Shown one piece after another: positions 39,999-47,822 of a DNA stretch of 64,000 nt. Source of the DNA: CAWCDJ01 sp963796675 (GTDB lineage Bacteria > Acidobacteriota > Terriglobia > Bryobacterales > Bryobacteraceae); the NCBI GenBank assembly GCA_963796675.1, contig CAWCMS010000003.1:434001-498000 (forward strand). The letters run 5' to 3'. Below the pieces are notes generated by a model. That model was not told where the DNA came from, searched no databases, and worked only from the letters and a program-made list of their open reading frames with translations. How positions within the stretch are numbered: the first letter of the stretch is position 1; each line of letters starts with the position of its first letter. The translations under genes and the position numbers were made by a program.

Positions 39999-41043
39999 TG
40001 CTGATGAGCAGTGTGCGTGGATCGTAGACCGGGCCGAACGTCCAGCTCCACGACGCGGCAGGCTCCCCCTGGAGCGTTACATCGAAGGTGTCCGCAGCGG
40101 CGACCGCGTCATTCTGGCGCGCGCCATCACGCTGGTCGAAAGCGACCGCGAGGATGATGTCGAACTGGCTGCGCGCCTGCTCGACGCCCTCCTGCCCTAT
40201 ACCGGCAAGTCGCGGCGCGTCGGCATCACCGGCGTTCCCGGCGCGGGCAAGAGCACCTTCATCGACGCGCTCGGCATGCACCTCATCCAGGATCGCGGCG
40301 AGAAGGTGGCGGTCCTCAGCGTCGACCCCGCGAGCCCCGTTTCGGGCGGCAGCATCCTGGGCGATAAGACCCGCATGGAGCGCCTCTGCCTGGAGGATAA
40401 CGCGTTCATCCGGCCCTCCTCGTCCCGCGGCCAACTGGGCGGCGTAGCTCCGCGCACGCGCGAGACCATGCTGCTGTGCGAGGCGGCCGGATATCGCAAC
40501 ATCCTGATCGAAACGGTCGGCGTGGGGCAGTCGGAAACGGCCGTCCGGTCGATGTCGGATTTCTTCCTCCTGATGCTGATCCCGGGCGCCGGCGACGAAT
40601 TGCAGGGAATCAAGCGCGGCATCATCGAAATGGTCGACGCCATCGCGATCAACAAAGCGGATGGCGAAAACAAGCCTCGTGCGGAGAGGGCGCGTGTGGA
40701 ATACGCGAGCGCCCTCCACCTGTTCCCCGCCCCGGCCTCCGGCTGGACTCCGCGAGTCGTCACCTGCTCGGCCGTCACCGGCGAGGGTGTGCGTGAAATC
40801 TGGAGCATGATCCTGGAGCAGCGCGAGCATTTCGAGGCTTCGGGCCATCTTGCCGAACTCCGCTCCCGCCAGGCGCTGCGCTGGATGCGGGAACTCGTAA
40901 TTCTTGGTCTCGAAGGCGAACTCCGGCGGAATCGCGCGGTGGCCCTCAAGTTACCGGAACTGGAAGAAAATGTCCGGCTCGGACGCGCGACGCCGTTCGC
41001 CGCCAGCCGGCAACTATTGTCGCTATTTCGCAAGGAGAATTAA
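39913..41043 (+). CDS. meaB: MeaB/ArgK-type GTPase, methylmalonyl-CoA mutase chaperone
   Basis: G3E-family P-loop GTPase that gates cobalamin loading of, and protects, methylmalonyl-CoA mutase. Walker A is 'GVPGAGKSTF'. Further family blocks are 'VLSVDPASPVSGGSILGDKT', 'RMERLCLEDNAFIRPSSSRG', 'ETVGVGQSETAVRSMSDFF' and 'AINKADGE' (guanine-specificity NKxD). The family core begins at about 40066 ('LERYIEGVRSGDRVILARAI'). No ATG/GTG/TTG lies in frame just before it; this frame stays open back to 39913 and includes the last 30 or so residues of MutB ('AAGIFGPGT'). So either MutB and MeaB are fused here, or an indel near 40020 hides a start such as ATG 39998. Coordinates give the open frame. Confidence 0.88.
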   Translation: MTFLRSAGAAGIFGPGTRCRDCAQTILANADEQCAWIVDRAERPAPRRGRLPLERYIEGVRSGDRVILARAITLVESDREDDVELAARLLDALLPYTGKSRRVGITGVPGAGKSTFIDALGMHLIQDRGEKVAVLSVDPASPVSGGSILGDKTRMERLCLEDNAFIRPSSSRGQLGGVAPRTRETMLLCEAAGYRNILIETVGVGQSETAVRSMSDFFLLMLIPGAGDELQGIKRGIIEMVDAIAINKADGENKPRAERARVEYASALHLFPAPASGWTPRVVTCSAVTGEGVREIWSMILEQREHFEASGHLAELRSRQALRWMRELVILGLEGELRRNRAVALKLPELEENVRLGRATPFAASRQLLSLFRKEN

Positions 41044-41050
41044 AATTCAC

Positions 41051-42554
41051 ATGCCTCTGCCTTTCCCCCATTTGACGCCCGAGGAGGCTGCCGCCATGAT
41101 CGGGCATGGCCAGACCGTGGGATTTAGCGGGTTCACGCCCGCCGGAGCCGCGAAGGCGATTCCCCAGGCAATGGCCGCGCGCGCCAAAGATGAGCACGCG
41201 GCCGGCCGCGAATTTCAGATCGGCGTGCTGACCGGCGCGTCGACGGGGCCCTCGCTCGATGGCGCCCTCGCCCAGGCCAATGCCATCAGCTTTCGTACTC
41301 CCTACCAGTCGAATGCCGTGATGCGCGCGCAGATCAACGCCGGAGACATCCGCTTCGTCGACATGCACCTTTCGGTGCTGCCGCAGGCGGTCCGCTACGG
41401 CTTTCTGGGCCCTGTTCACTGGGCCGTGGTCGAAGCCTGTGACCTGACAGCCGGCGGCGGCATCGTGCTCACCAGTTCCGTGGGTGCGGCCCCCACCTAT
41501 CTCCGCAAGGCCGATCGCATCCTGATCGAGTTGAATCACCGCCATCCGCCCGCGCTCCTCGGCATGCACGATATTTACGAGCCGCTCGATCCGCCATACC
41601 GGCGCGAGATCCCCATCTATTCGGTGTCCGACCGCATCGGGGCAGCCCTCGTCGTAGTCGATCCCACGAAAATCGCGGGCGTCGTCGAGACCAACCTGCC
41701 GGATGAAACCGGCTGCGTTCAGCGACCCGACTCCGGAGATCACGCAAATCGGGCAGAACGTAGCGCGGTTCCTAGCCGACGATATGGCCGCCGGAAGGAT
41801 CCCGCCCGGATTCCTGCCACTGCAATCGGGCGTTGGTGACATCGCCAACTCCGTGCTCGGCGCGCTGAAGGAAGAAACGTCCATTCCCCCGTTCGACATG
41901 TATACGGAAGTGCTGCAGGACTCGGTCATCGACCTGATGAAGGCGCAGCGCTGCCGCTTCGTCTCCACCTGCTCCCTGACCTTGAGCACGGCCGCCATGG
42001 ACGATTTGACCGCGAACCTGGACTTCTTCCGGCCGCGCGTGCTGATGCGCCCCCAGGAAATCAGCAACAATCCCGAGGTCATCCGACGCCTGGGTGTGAT
42101 CTCCATGAACACCGCGATCGAAGTCGACCTCTTTGGCAACGTGAATTCGACTCACGTGATGGGCCGTCAGCTCATGAACGGTATCGGCGGATCGGGCGAC
42201 TTCACGCGCAACGCCTATCTTTCGATCTTCAGTTGTCCCTCGACCGCCAAGGGCGGCAAGATTTCGACTATCGTGCCGCTGGTTACCCACGTCGATCACA
42301 GCGAGCATTCCGTGCAGGTTGTGGTTACCGAGCAGGGCGTGGCCGATCTGCGCGGCCTGGACCCGCACGACCGCGCGCAACTCATCATCCGGAACTGCGC
42401 CCATCCGACGTTCCGCGACCAGTTGTTCGAGTATCTGGAACTCGTGCGGAAGGGCCACACGCCGCAATCGCTCTCGCTGGCCTTCGCCATGCACCGCCAG
42501 TTCGATAAGACCGGCGACATGCGCGGCATCAAGTGGAGCGAGTGGCGCAGTTAG
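41051..42554 (+). CDS. Succinyl-CoA:acetate/propionate CoA-transferase (one frameshift)
   Basis: About 500-residue CoA-transferase of the acetyl-CoA hydrolase/transferase family, subtype of bacterial succinate:acetate (and succinyl-CoA:propionate) transferases. Recognised by 'HGQTVGFSGFTPAGAAKAIP', 'GVLTGASTGPSLDGALAQAN', 'FRTPYQSNAVMRAQINAG', 'IPPGFLPLQSGVGDIANSVL', 'GIGGSGDFTRNAYLSIFSCP' and 'VVVTEQGVADLRGL'. ATG 41051 lies seven bases after the MeaB stop. One extra base near 41708 splits it; both halves align end to end. It would complete the propionate cycle by moving CoA from propionyl-CoA to succinate, or acetate activation in reverse. It is the last gene of the operon. Confidence 0.88.
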
Positions 42555-42563
42555 ATGCGCCGT

Positions 42564-43679
42564 TCACCGCGCCCGGTACGTCTTAGTGAAGTCGTTGCGC
42601 GTATTGGTAACGGTGAACGAACCGTCCGCCTGAGCCGAAATCTTAATTAAAAACGCCGGACCCTGGTGCCCGCCGCGGCCGCCCATCCGCGGCGCTCCTC
42701 CGGCTTGCCCGCTGGCCCCCGAAAGCCTGGCCGCGAGCACCGCCGGATCCTCCACATTCGCGATGAACGCCGAAGGCGCGTTCCACTCCATCCCCGCCCC
42801 GTAAGACCAGTGAAGCTGCCAGACATCTTCCAGGCCCGGCGACGTATATAACGTGCGCATGGTTTGCACAGGCCCGCCCTTGTACGCCGAGTTATTCATG
42901 ACCGCCACGCGCGGCTGCAACCCGTGTACCAGGGCCGGCGACCCGGATTGATCGATCCCGTGATGCGACGTCATGTATACGTCGATCGTGCCGATCGGAT
43001 TATTCGGACACATCAGTTTCTGCTCGCGGTTGTAAGTAAAATCACCCAAATTGATCGTGCGAAACTTCCCGTAAGCAATGACCACGCCCACCGACTGGTG
43101 ATTGTCCGGATCCACGTGCGACTCATCGCGCGGCTGAAATCCCGCGCACGCCGCGTTCGGCTTCCCTGCCCCCGGGGCGCCCGCGATCGGCGTCTTCAAG
43201 GTCTCTCCCGCCGAAGTCACCACCTCCACATTCACGCCCGCAAACGGGATCCTGTCTCCCGGCTTCACCACCGTGTGTTTGGCATGCGCGACCATCTCCG
43301 CATACATCGCTTGAAAGCCCGGCACCTGCTCCTTCGGCTCGATCGAAGGCCCGTGATCGATGAAATGCCGGATCGGGATCCGCTTGGCGAGTTCCTGTAA
43401 TCCGCCGACATGATCCACATGGTAGTGCGTCAGGATCAGATGGTCGATCTGCTTTACGCCGGCCGAATTCAGGACCTCCATGATACGGTCCGTGTCGCGG
43501 CCCCCTGGGTTGCCGGTGTCAATGAGGAGCGATTCCCCGGCAGGTGATAAATAGAGTGCTGCGAGGCCGCCCTCGGTATCGATGTAGTAAATATCCAGCG
43601 TCCTGGCGGGTTTCGTCTGACCGCAGCACAGTGCGGCGGCGGCAACGAAGGTCGACAGGGACGCGATCGTCAAACGCAT
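42564..43679 (-). CDS. Secreted metallo-beta-lactamase-fold hydrolase
   Basis: 371-residue exported protein of the MBL-fold superfamily, ComEC/Rec2-C-terminal-like subgroup. Signal peptide 'LTIASLSTFVAAAALCCGQ' ends near residue 21. The metal-binding motif is 'LILTHYHVDHVGGLQ' (HxHxDH), with a further His/Asp pair expected in 'INLGDFTYNREQ' and 'VYMTSHHGIDQSG'. A Gly/Arg-rich insert lies near the C terminus (about residues 325-345). It is convergent with the CoA-transferase gene, nine bases apart. Substrate unknown: members act on phosphodiesters or lactone-like esters. The frame is intact. Confidence 0.82.
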   Translation of the reverse strand: MRLTIASLSTFVAAAALCCGQTKPARTLDIYYIDTEGGLAALYLSPAGESLLIDTGNPGGRDTDRIMEVLNSAGVKQIDHLILTHYHVDHVGGLQELAKRIPIRHFIDHGPSIEPKEQVPGFQAMYAEMVAHAKHTVVKPGDRIPFAGVNVEVVTSAGETLKTPIAGAPGAGKPNAACAGFQPRDESHVDPDNHQSVGVVIAYGKFRTINLGDFTYNREQKLMCPNNPIGTIDVYMTSHHGIDQSGSPALVHGLQPRVAVMNNSAYKGGPVQTMRTLYTSPGLEDVWQLHWSYGAGMEWNAPSAFIANVEDPAVLAARLSGASGQAGGAPRMGGRGGHQGPAFLIKISAQADGSFTVTNTRNDFTKTYRAR

Positions 43680-43774
43680 AAAAGCACCTCGGATCGGAAC
43701 TCAGGTAGTAGTGTGACATATCGCGCGCCGGTTCTGGGAGAATGAGGATAGGGACATCTTCCCTGGAGGTCGCA

Positions 43775-44146
43775 GTGATCGACACGGTTCTCAACCTGTT
43801 ATTCCGCTGCTCCCACCGCCGCCTAACCCGTCCTGTCACCCCTGTCAGCAAGGCCGGGCAGCCGCACGGAGAGACCTACATCGTCTGCCTGGATTGCGGT
43901 AAGCAGTTCTCGTACGACATGAAGGAGATGCGAATAGGCAAACCGATCGATCACTCGCATGATACTGGCGTGGTACCGCCCGACCTGCCGAAACCCCGAA
44001 GCAGTAAGTGGAAGTACGTGGCCCTGGCTGCCGTGCCGCTGGCGGCAGTGCTCGGAGCGTCCATCAAGAGCAGGAAATCGGTGCCTGACAAGTCCGGACC
44101 GGAGGAAAAACCAACTGGTTCCGGAGACAAACCCCAGGGAAATTAA
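43775..44146 (+). CDS. Small membrane protein with zinc-ribbon-like CxxC
   Basis: About 123-residue protein. The N-terminal region has Cys-Ser-His ('LLFRCSHRRLTRP') and 'YIVCLDCGKQFSYDMKEMR', together a plausible zinc-ribbon. A single TM helix follows ('KYVALAAVPLAAVLGASI') and a charged tail rich in Lys, Pro and Gly. GTG 43775 is chosen because CTGGAGG sits about 8 bases upstream and the next residues begin the conserved part; an in-frame ATG at 43742 gives a longer form. It stands alone between the MBL gene (divergent) and a small basic protein. Function unknown; such zinc-ribbon/TM proteins are common uncharacterised acidobacterial proteins. Confidence 0.65.
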   Translation: MIDTVLNLLFRCSHRRLTRPVTPVSKAGQPHGETYIVCLDCGKQFSYDMKEMRIGKPIDHSHDTGVVPPDLPKPRSSKWKYVALAAVPLAAVLGASIKSRKSVPDKSGPEEKPTGSGDKPQGN

Positions 44147-44221
44147 ATCATAGGAGACAGAACGCACAGCTATTCCTATGTAAAGATGTAACTATACACT
44201 TTGGAAAGAAGGCACGAATCC

Positions 44222-44632
44222 ATGGCACGAACTATCACGAACGAGATCATCATCGCTGCAATCGATGGATTTGAGGCGCAAAAAGCCCGCATCGATTCAC
44301 AGATCGCCGAGTTACGCGGAATGCTTTCCAGCGACGGTGCTCCCGCTGTAAAGGCGGCCGCACCCGCCAGACGCGGGCGCAGGCGAATCAGCGCCGCGGG
44401 CAGAGCCCGTATCGCCGAGGCGCAGCGCAAACGCTGGGCCAGCCTCAAAGGAGAGCCCGAAGTGGCTGCCGCGAAGCCGCCCAAGCAGAAGCGGAGGCTT
44501 AGCCCGGCCGGCCGGAAGGCCATTCAGGAAGCTCTGCGGCGCCGTTGGGCTGCCAAGCGAGCCGAAGAAGCCAAAGCGGAAGGCGGCCGGAAGACCGGCG
44601 CACGCAAGCACGGAGCCGCCACCGCAGCCTGA
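44222..44632 (+). CDS. Small basic protein with a duplicated GRxxIxxAxRxRW motif
   Basis: 136-residue, strongly basic protein. The first 40 residues look like a coiled coil ('AAIDGFEAQKARIDSQIAEL'). Two copies of a motif follow: 'SAAGRARIAEAQRKRWAS' and 'SPAGRKAIQEALRRRWAA', separated by a Lys/Pro-rich linker. The tail is Lys/Ala/Gly-rich. The motif resembles short nucleic-acid-binding helices next to basic tails, so a nucleoid-associated or DNA-binding role is possible (inference). ATG 44222 follows GAAAGAAGG. The frame is intact. Not assigned to a named family. Confidence 0.62.
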   Translation: MARTITNEIIIAAIDGFEAQKARIDSQIAELRGMLSSDGAPAVKAAAPARRGRRRISAAGRARIAEAQRKRWASLKGEPEVAAAKPPKQKRRLSPAGRKAIQEALRRRWAAKRAEEAKAEGGRKTGARKHGAATAA

Positions 44633-44695
44633 CCCGCGAATCGATAACATCCTCACATACCCGGCGGCCGTGGCTCCCAAGGCTACAATGTTCTA

Positions 44696-46249
44696 ATGAC
44701 TCGAGCTCTGGGGGCGCTGCTCCTGGCCGCCGCACCTCTCTTTGCGCAAACCGCCCCACCTTTCGAAGTAGAAGAAGCCACCATAACCCAGGTACACGCC
44801 GCCTTTCGCGCCGGACGCCTCACCTGCCGCGCCCTGGTCGAGCAGTATCTAAGGCGCATCGAAGCCTACGATAAGAACGGACCGGCAATCAACGCGATGA
44901 TCCGGCTGAATCCGGACGCGCTCGCGGAAGCGGATCGCCTCGATCGCCGCTTCGCCCAATCGGGCGTGACTCGTCCGCTGGACTGCGTGCCGGTAATCGT
45001 CAAGGACAACTTCGAGACCGCCGGCCTCAACACCACCGATGGCGCGCTGGCCCTCAAGAGCTATGTCCCTGGGAAAGATGCCTTCCTCGTCCGGCGCATC
45101 AAGGACGCCGGCGCCATCGTGCTCGGAAAATCGAACATGGCGGAGTGGGCGTTCAGCCCCTATGAGACGGTGAGTTCGATCCTGCCCGGATACACACGCA
45201 ACCCCTACGCCCTCGACCGGGTTACCGCCGGTTCGAGCGGCGGCACCGCCGCGGCAGTCGCGGCTAGTTTCGGACTCGTCGGCCTCGGCAGCGATACGGG
45301 TAACTCGATCCGCGGGCCTTCGTCGCACCAGGCCCTTGTCGGAATTCGCTCAACCATGGGACTCACCAGCCGCGCGGGCATCTTTCCGCTCAGCCTTCTG
45401 GCCGATATCGGCGGCCCGATGGCGCGTACCGTGGAAGACGCTGCCCGAGTCTTCCAGGTGGTCGCCGGAGAAGATCCGGACGATCCCGTGACACACGCCG
45501 CCGGCAGCCACCCGCCGGAGGACTACCTCGCACAGCTCGATCCGGCCGGTCTGAAGGGCGCGGTGATCGGCGTCCTCCGCCAGGCTTACGAGCGTCCCTC
45601 GGCCGATCCCGAAGTACTGAAAATCTTCGCGGCCGCCGTGGAAGATCTGCGCCGCGCCGGAGCCACCATCGTCGACCCGGCCGCCGTGGATGGCCTCGAC
45701 AGTCTCCGGCGCAGCGGCGGCGGGCCTTGCATGGGCTTCCAGTACGATCTCAATCGCTTCCTCGCTGCCCGTGGCGATCGCGTGCCGGTCAAGAGTCTGG
45801 CCGACATCCTGCAATCCCGCGGCTTCCATCCTTCCGTCCAGTACCGGCTCGAACAGGCCGCCAAAACACCGCAGAATGGGCCCGATTCCGCGGAATGCCG
45901 GGCCGATACCGAGTACCGGGAGAAAGTGCGCGAAGCCGTCCTCAAGACCATGGACCGGCTCAAGCTCGATGCCTTCGTCTATCCCACCTGGAGTAACCCG
46001 CCGCGGCTGATCGGCGACCTCAATACGCCCGCCGGCGACAATAGCCAGTTCTTCTCACCGGTCACCGGATTCCCCGCCATCAACGTGCCGATGGGTTACA
46101 CACGCGGCGGAAGACTGCCTGCCGGAATGACTATCTACGGCCGCCCGTGGAGCGAAGCACGGCTCATCCGGCTGGCGTATGCTTACGAGCAGGCAACCCT
46201 GCATCGCAGGCCGCCGGCATCCGCGCCGCCGCTCATCGTGACTCGCTAA
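44696..46249 (+). CDS. Secreted amidase (amidase signature family)
   Basis: 517-residue amidase-signature hydrolase with a signal peptide ('RALGALLLAAAPLFAQ'). The Ser-cisSer-Lys triad is visible: Lys in 'VIVKDNFETAG', cis-Ser in 'VTAGSSGGTAAAVAASFGL' and nucleophile Ser in 'GLGSDTGNSIRGPS'. The Gly/Ser-rich signature is complete. The C-terminal part ('SPVTGFPAINVPMGYT', 'GMTIYGRPWSEARLI') is normal. It hydrolyses an amide bond outside the cytoplasm; the substrate could be a peptide, aryl amide or an amino-sugar derivative. It is followed 51 bases later by a small membrane protein. Intact. Confidence 0.9.
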   Translation: MTRALGALLLAAAPLFAQTAPPFEVEEATITQVHAAFRAGRLTCRALVEQYLRRIEAYDKNGPAINAMIRLNPDALAEADRLDRRFAQSGVTRPLDCVPVIVKDNFETAGLNTTDGALALKSYVPGKDAFLVRRIKDAGAIVLGKSNMAEWAFSPYETVSSILPGYTRNPYALDRVTAGSSGGTAAAVAASFGLVGLGSDTGNSIRGPSSHQALVGIRSTMGLTSRAGIFPLSLLADIGGPMARTVEDAARVFQVVAGEDPDDPVTHAAGSHPPEDYLAQLDPAGLKGAVIGVLRQAYERPSADPEVLKIFAAAVEDLRRAGATIVDPAAVDGLDSLRRSGGGPCMGFQYDLNRFLAARGDRVPVKSLADILQSRGFHPSVQYRLEQAAKTPQNGPDSAECRADTEYREKVREAVLKTMDRLKLDAFVYPTWSNPPRLIGDLNTPAGDNSQFFSPVTGFPAINVPMGYTRGGRLPAGMTIYGRPWSEARLIRLAYAYEQATLHRRPPASAPPLIVTR

Positions 46250-46300
46250 ACCCCTTTATTCCGGTCTTACGATTCGCTACGATCAGACAGGAGATCATAA

Positions 46301-46672
46301 ATGGCAATCGTTCGCGCCGTGGGGTCGAATGTTACGTTTCTGCGACGAATGGTGGGTGCCGGGTGGGATGGAATTGCGACCACGCGGCGCGATACCGGGG
46401 GCGTGTTCACGCCCAACTTGCAGCGGATGGTCTGGGCTCCCGCCGCAATCGGAGCCGCTGCCGGAATCCTGAGCAGCCGTCTGATCGATTCCAGGAAGTC
46501 CTGGGCACGCACGGTGCTGATTGGCGCCATCGGCGCAATGGCCGGTTCGGGTGCGGCCATGGCATGGGCGTCCCGCCACTTTGTCAAACCGGCCGCCCGC
46601 AACGCTGCCCGCCAGATCAGCGCTACCCGCGACGCGCATTGGCTGGCTTCGAATCCGATCGACTACGCTTAG
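46301..46672 (+). CDS. Small hydrophobic membrane protein, unknown
   Basis: 123 residues with ACAGGAG before the ATG. Two hydrophobic segments are likely ('VWAPAAIGAAAGILSS', about 44-60, and 'VLIGAIGAMAGSGAAMAWAS', about 72-91). The N-terminal 40 residues are polar and basic. I do not recognise the family. It sits alone between the amidase and the DinB gene. Codon usage fits the neighbours, so I consider it real. Confidence 0.55.
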   Translation: MAIVRAVGSNVTFLRRMVGAGWDGIATTRRDTGGVFTPNLQRMVWAPAAIGAAAGILSSRLIDSRKSWARTVLIGAIGAMAGSGAAMAWASRHFVKPAARNAARQISATRDAHWLASNPIDYA

Positions 46673-46793
46673 ACAATATGAGTGCGGCGGCCTGCGGAGC
46701 TGCCTGCACGGCTGAGACGCGCGACTTAGCCGGTTATACTGGGTAGACCGGACGCGAGGGTGGCGCCCGAACTGTAACCGGGAGGAAAATCCG

Positions 46794-47327
46794 ATGAAGC
46801 TTTGTATCGCCGCAATTCTGCTCGCTGGTGTACTCTCCGCCCAGGAGCCTGCCAATCCACTGGTCGCTACGTCGAAAGCTGTCTACGCCAACGCGAAAAA
46901 CGATATTCTCGGCTCGCTCGACAGCATTCCCGACAACCTATGGTCCTACCAGCCGACCAAAGAGGTTCGCACGGTCGGCCAGTTATTCGCTCATATCGCC
47001 GACGGCCAGTATGAGTTCTGCAGCCCTGTCGCGGAAGGCAAGAACGTCTCGAAAAATATCGAAAAGAACCTGCACACTAAGGCCGAGGTTGCACCCGCAT
47101 TGAAAGAGGCCTTCGCCTACTGTGATGCGGCGTATTCCAAGATGACCGACGCCGATGCCGCCCAACTGGTCCCGTTCTTCGGCAGGAAGATGACCAAGCT
47201 CGGCATCATGGATTTCAATACCGCGCACACCATGGAGCACTACGGGAACCTGGTGACTTACATGCGGCTCAATGGGATTGTGCCGCCCTCCAGCCAGCCC
47301 CGTCCCGCCCCTGCCAGGAAAAAATAG
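46794..47327 (+). CDS. DinB-family protein
   Basis: 177 residues with a short signal peptide ('KLCIAAILLAGVLSAQ'), then a four-helix DinB/YfiT-like domain. Likely metal ligands are in 'TVGQLFAHIADGQYEFC' and 'DFNTAHTMEHYGNLVTYMRL' (a His triad of the DinB type). A short Pro/Arg tail ends it. GGGAGGAAAA precedes the ATG. DinB-like proteins with signal peptides are numerous in Acidobacteriota; known members are metal-dependent thiol transferases or have no known activity. The specific substrate cannot be told. Confidence 0.82.
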   Translation: MKLCIAAILLAGVLSAQEPANPLVATSKAVYANAKNDILGSLDSIPDNLWSYQPTKEVRTVGQLFAHIADGQYEFCSPVAEGKNVSKNIEKNLHTKAEVAPALKEAFAYCDAAYSKMTDADAAQLVPFFGRKMTKLGIMDFNTAHTMEHYGNLVTYMRLNGIVPPSSQPRPAPARKK

Positions 47328-47346
47328 CCTCGACCCGGAATCGCCT

Positions 47347-47730
47347 TCAGAAGGGCGGTTCGATTGGGATCAACTGCGGCCCTAAGCGGCGCGTCTTGAA
47401 TTCGTGCCGCTCGATCCGCAGTGCCGTTACAATCGTTTCCGCCCTGACCACTACTCCGGACATCGTCAATTGCAGTTGGACCCCCTGCTCCAGCATCACG
47501 GGCCAGTCGATCGCAAGTTCCAGCCGCTGGCCTAACCGGAGCGGGTGGTCGGCGAGGAAGCTCAGTCCGGAACTGCTCACGTCGATCGTGACGCCCGATC
47601 CGGTTGCTCCTCCGCCGCCAGGCTGGGAAACCGTGTAGCGCATCTCGAGAGCGAGCCGGAACCGGGTGCTCGCGCGACGCTCGGCGTTGCCGCTCAGCAA
47701 GCGCAATCGCCGCCTACCCCCGGACCTCAT
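47347..47730 (-). CDS. PilZ domain protein
   Basis: 127-residue single-domain protein of the PilZ type, a likely cyclic-di-GMP receptor. The two binding motifs are visible: RxxxR in 'AERRASTRFRLAL' and D/NxSxxG in 'VTIDVSSSGLSFLAD'. A beta-barrel follows ('LGQRLELAIDWPVM', 'LQLTMSGVVVRAETIV'). The gene stands alone, convergent with the DinB gene. It may regulate exopolysaccharide or motility as a stand-alone adaptor; the partner is not indicated. Confidence 0.82.
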   Translation of the reverse strand: MRSGGRRRLRLLSGNAERRASTRFRLALEMRYTVSQPGGGGATGSGVTIDVSSSGLSFLADHPLRLGQRLELAIDWPVMLEQGVQLQLTMSGVVVRAETIVTALRIERHEFKTRRLGPQLIPIEPPF

Positions 47731-47822
47731 ACTTCCAGTCTCCGGGCCCGGGAGTGGCGAGGAAAGTACCGTTAGTAATGGTTAGCGTTCCGAAACAGGG
47801 GATGGTCTCGCGGTGGAATGCG

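Noticed and set aside
12000..41720. Programmed ribosomal frameshifting as explanation for the broken frames
   Set aside because: Shift sites have no common slippery heptamer or downstream structure, occur many times in the same gene and go in both directions.
47341..47360. Hairpin between the convergent DinB and PilZ genes as terminator
   Set aside because: Arms are only about six bases with a bulge and no T tract.
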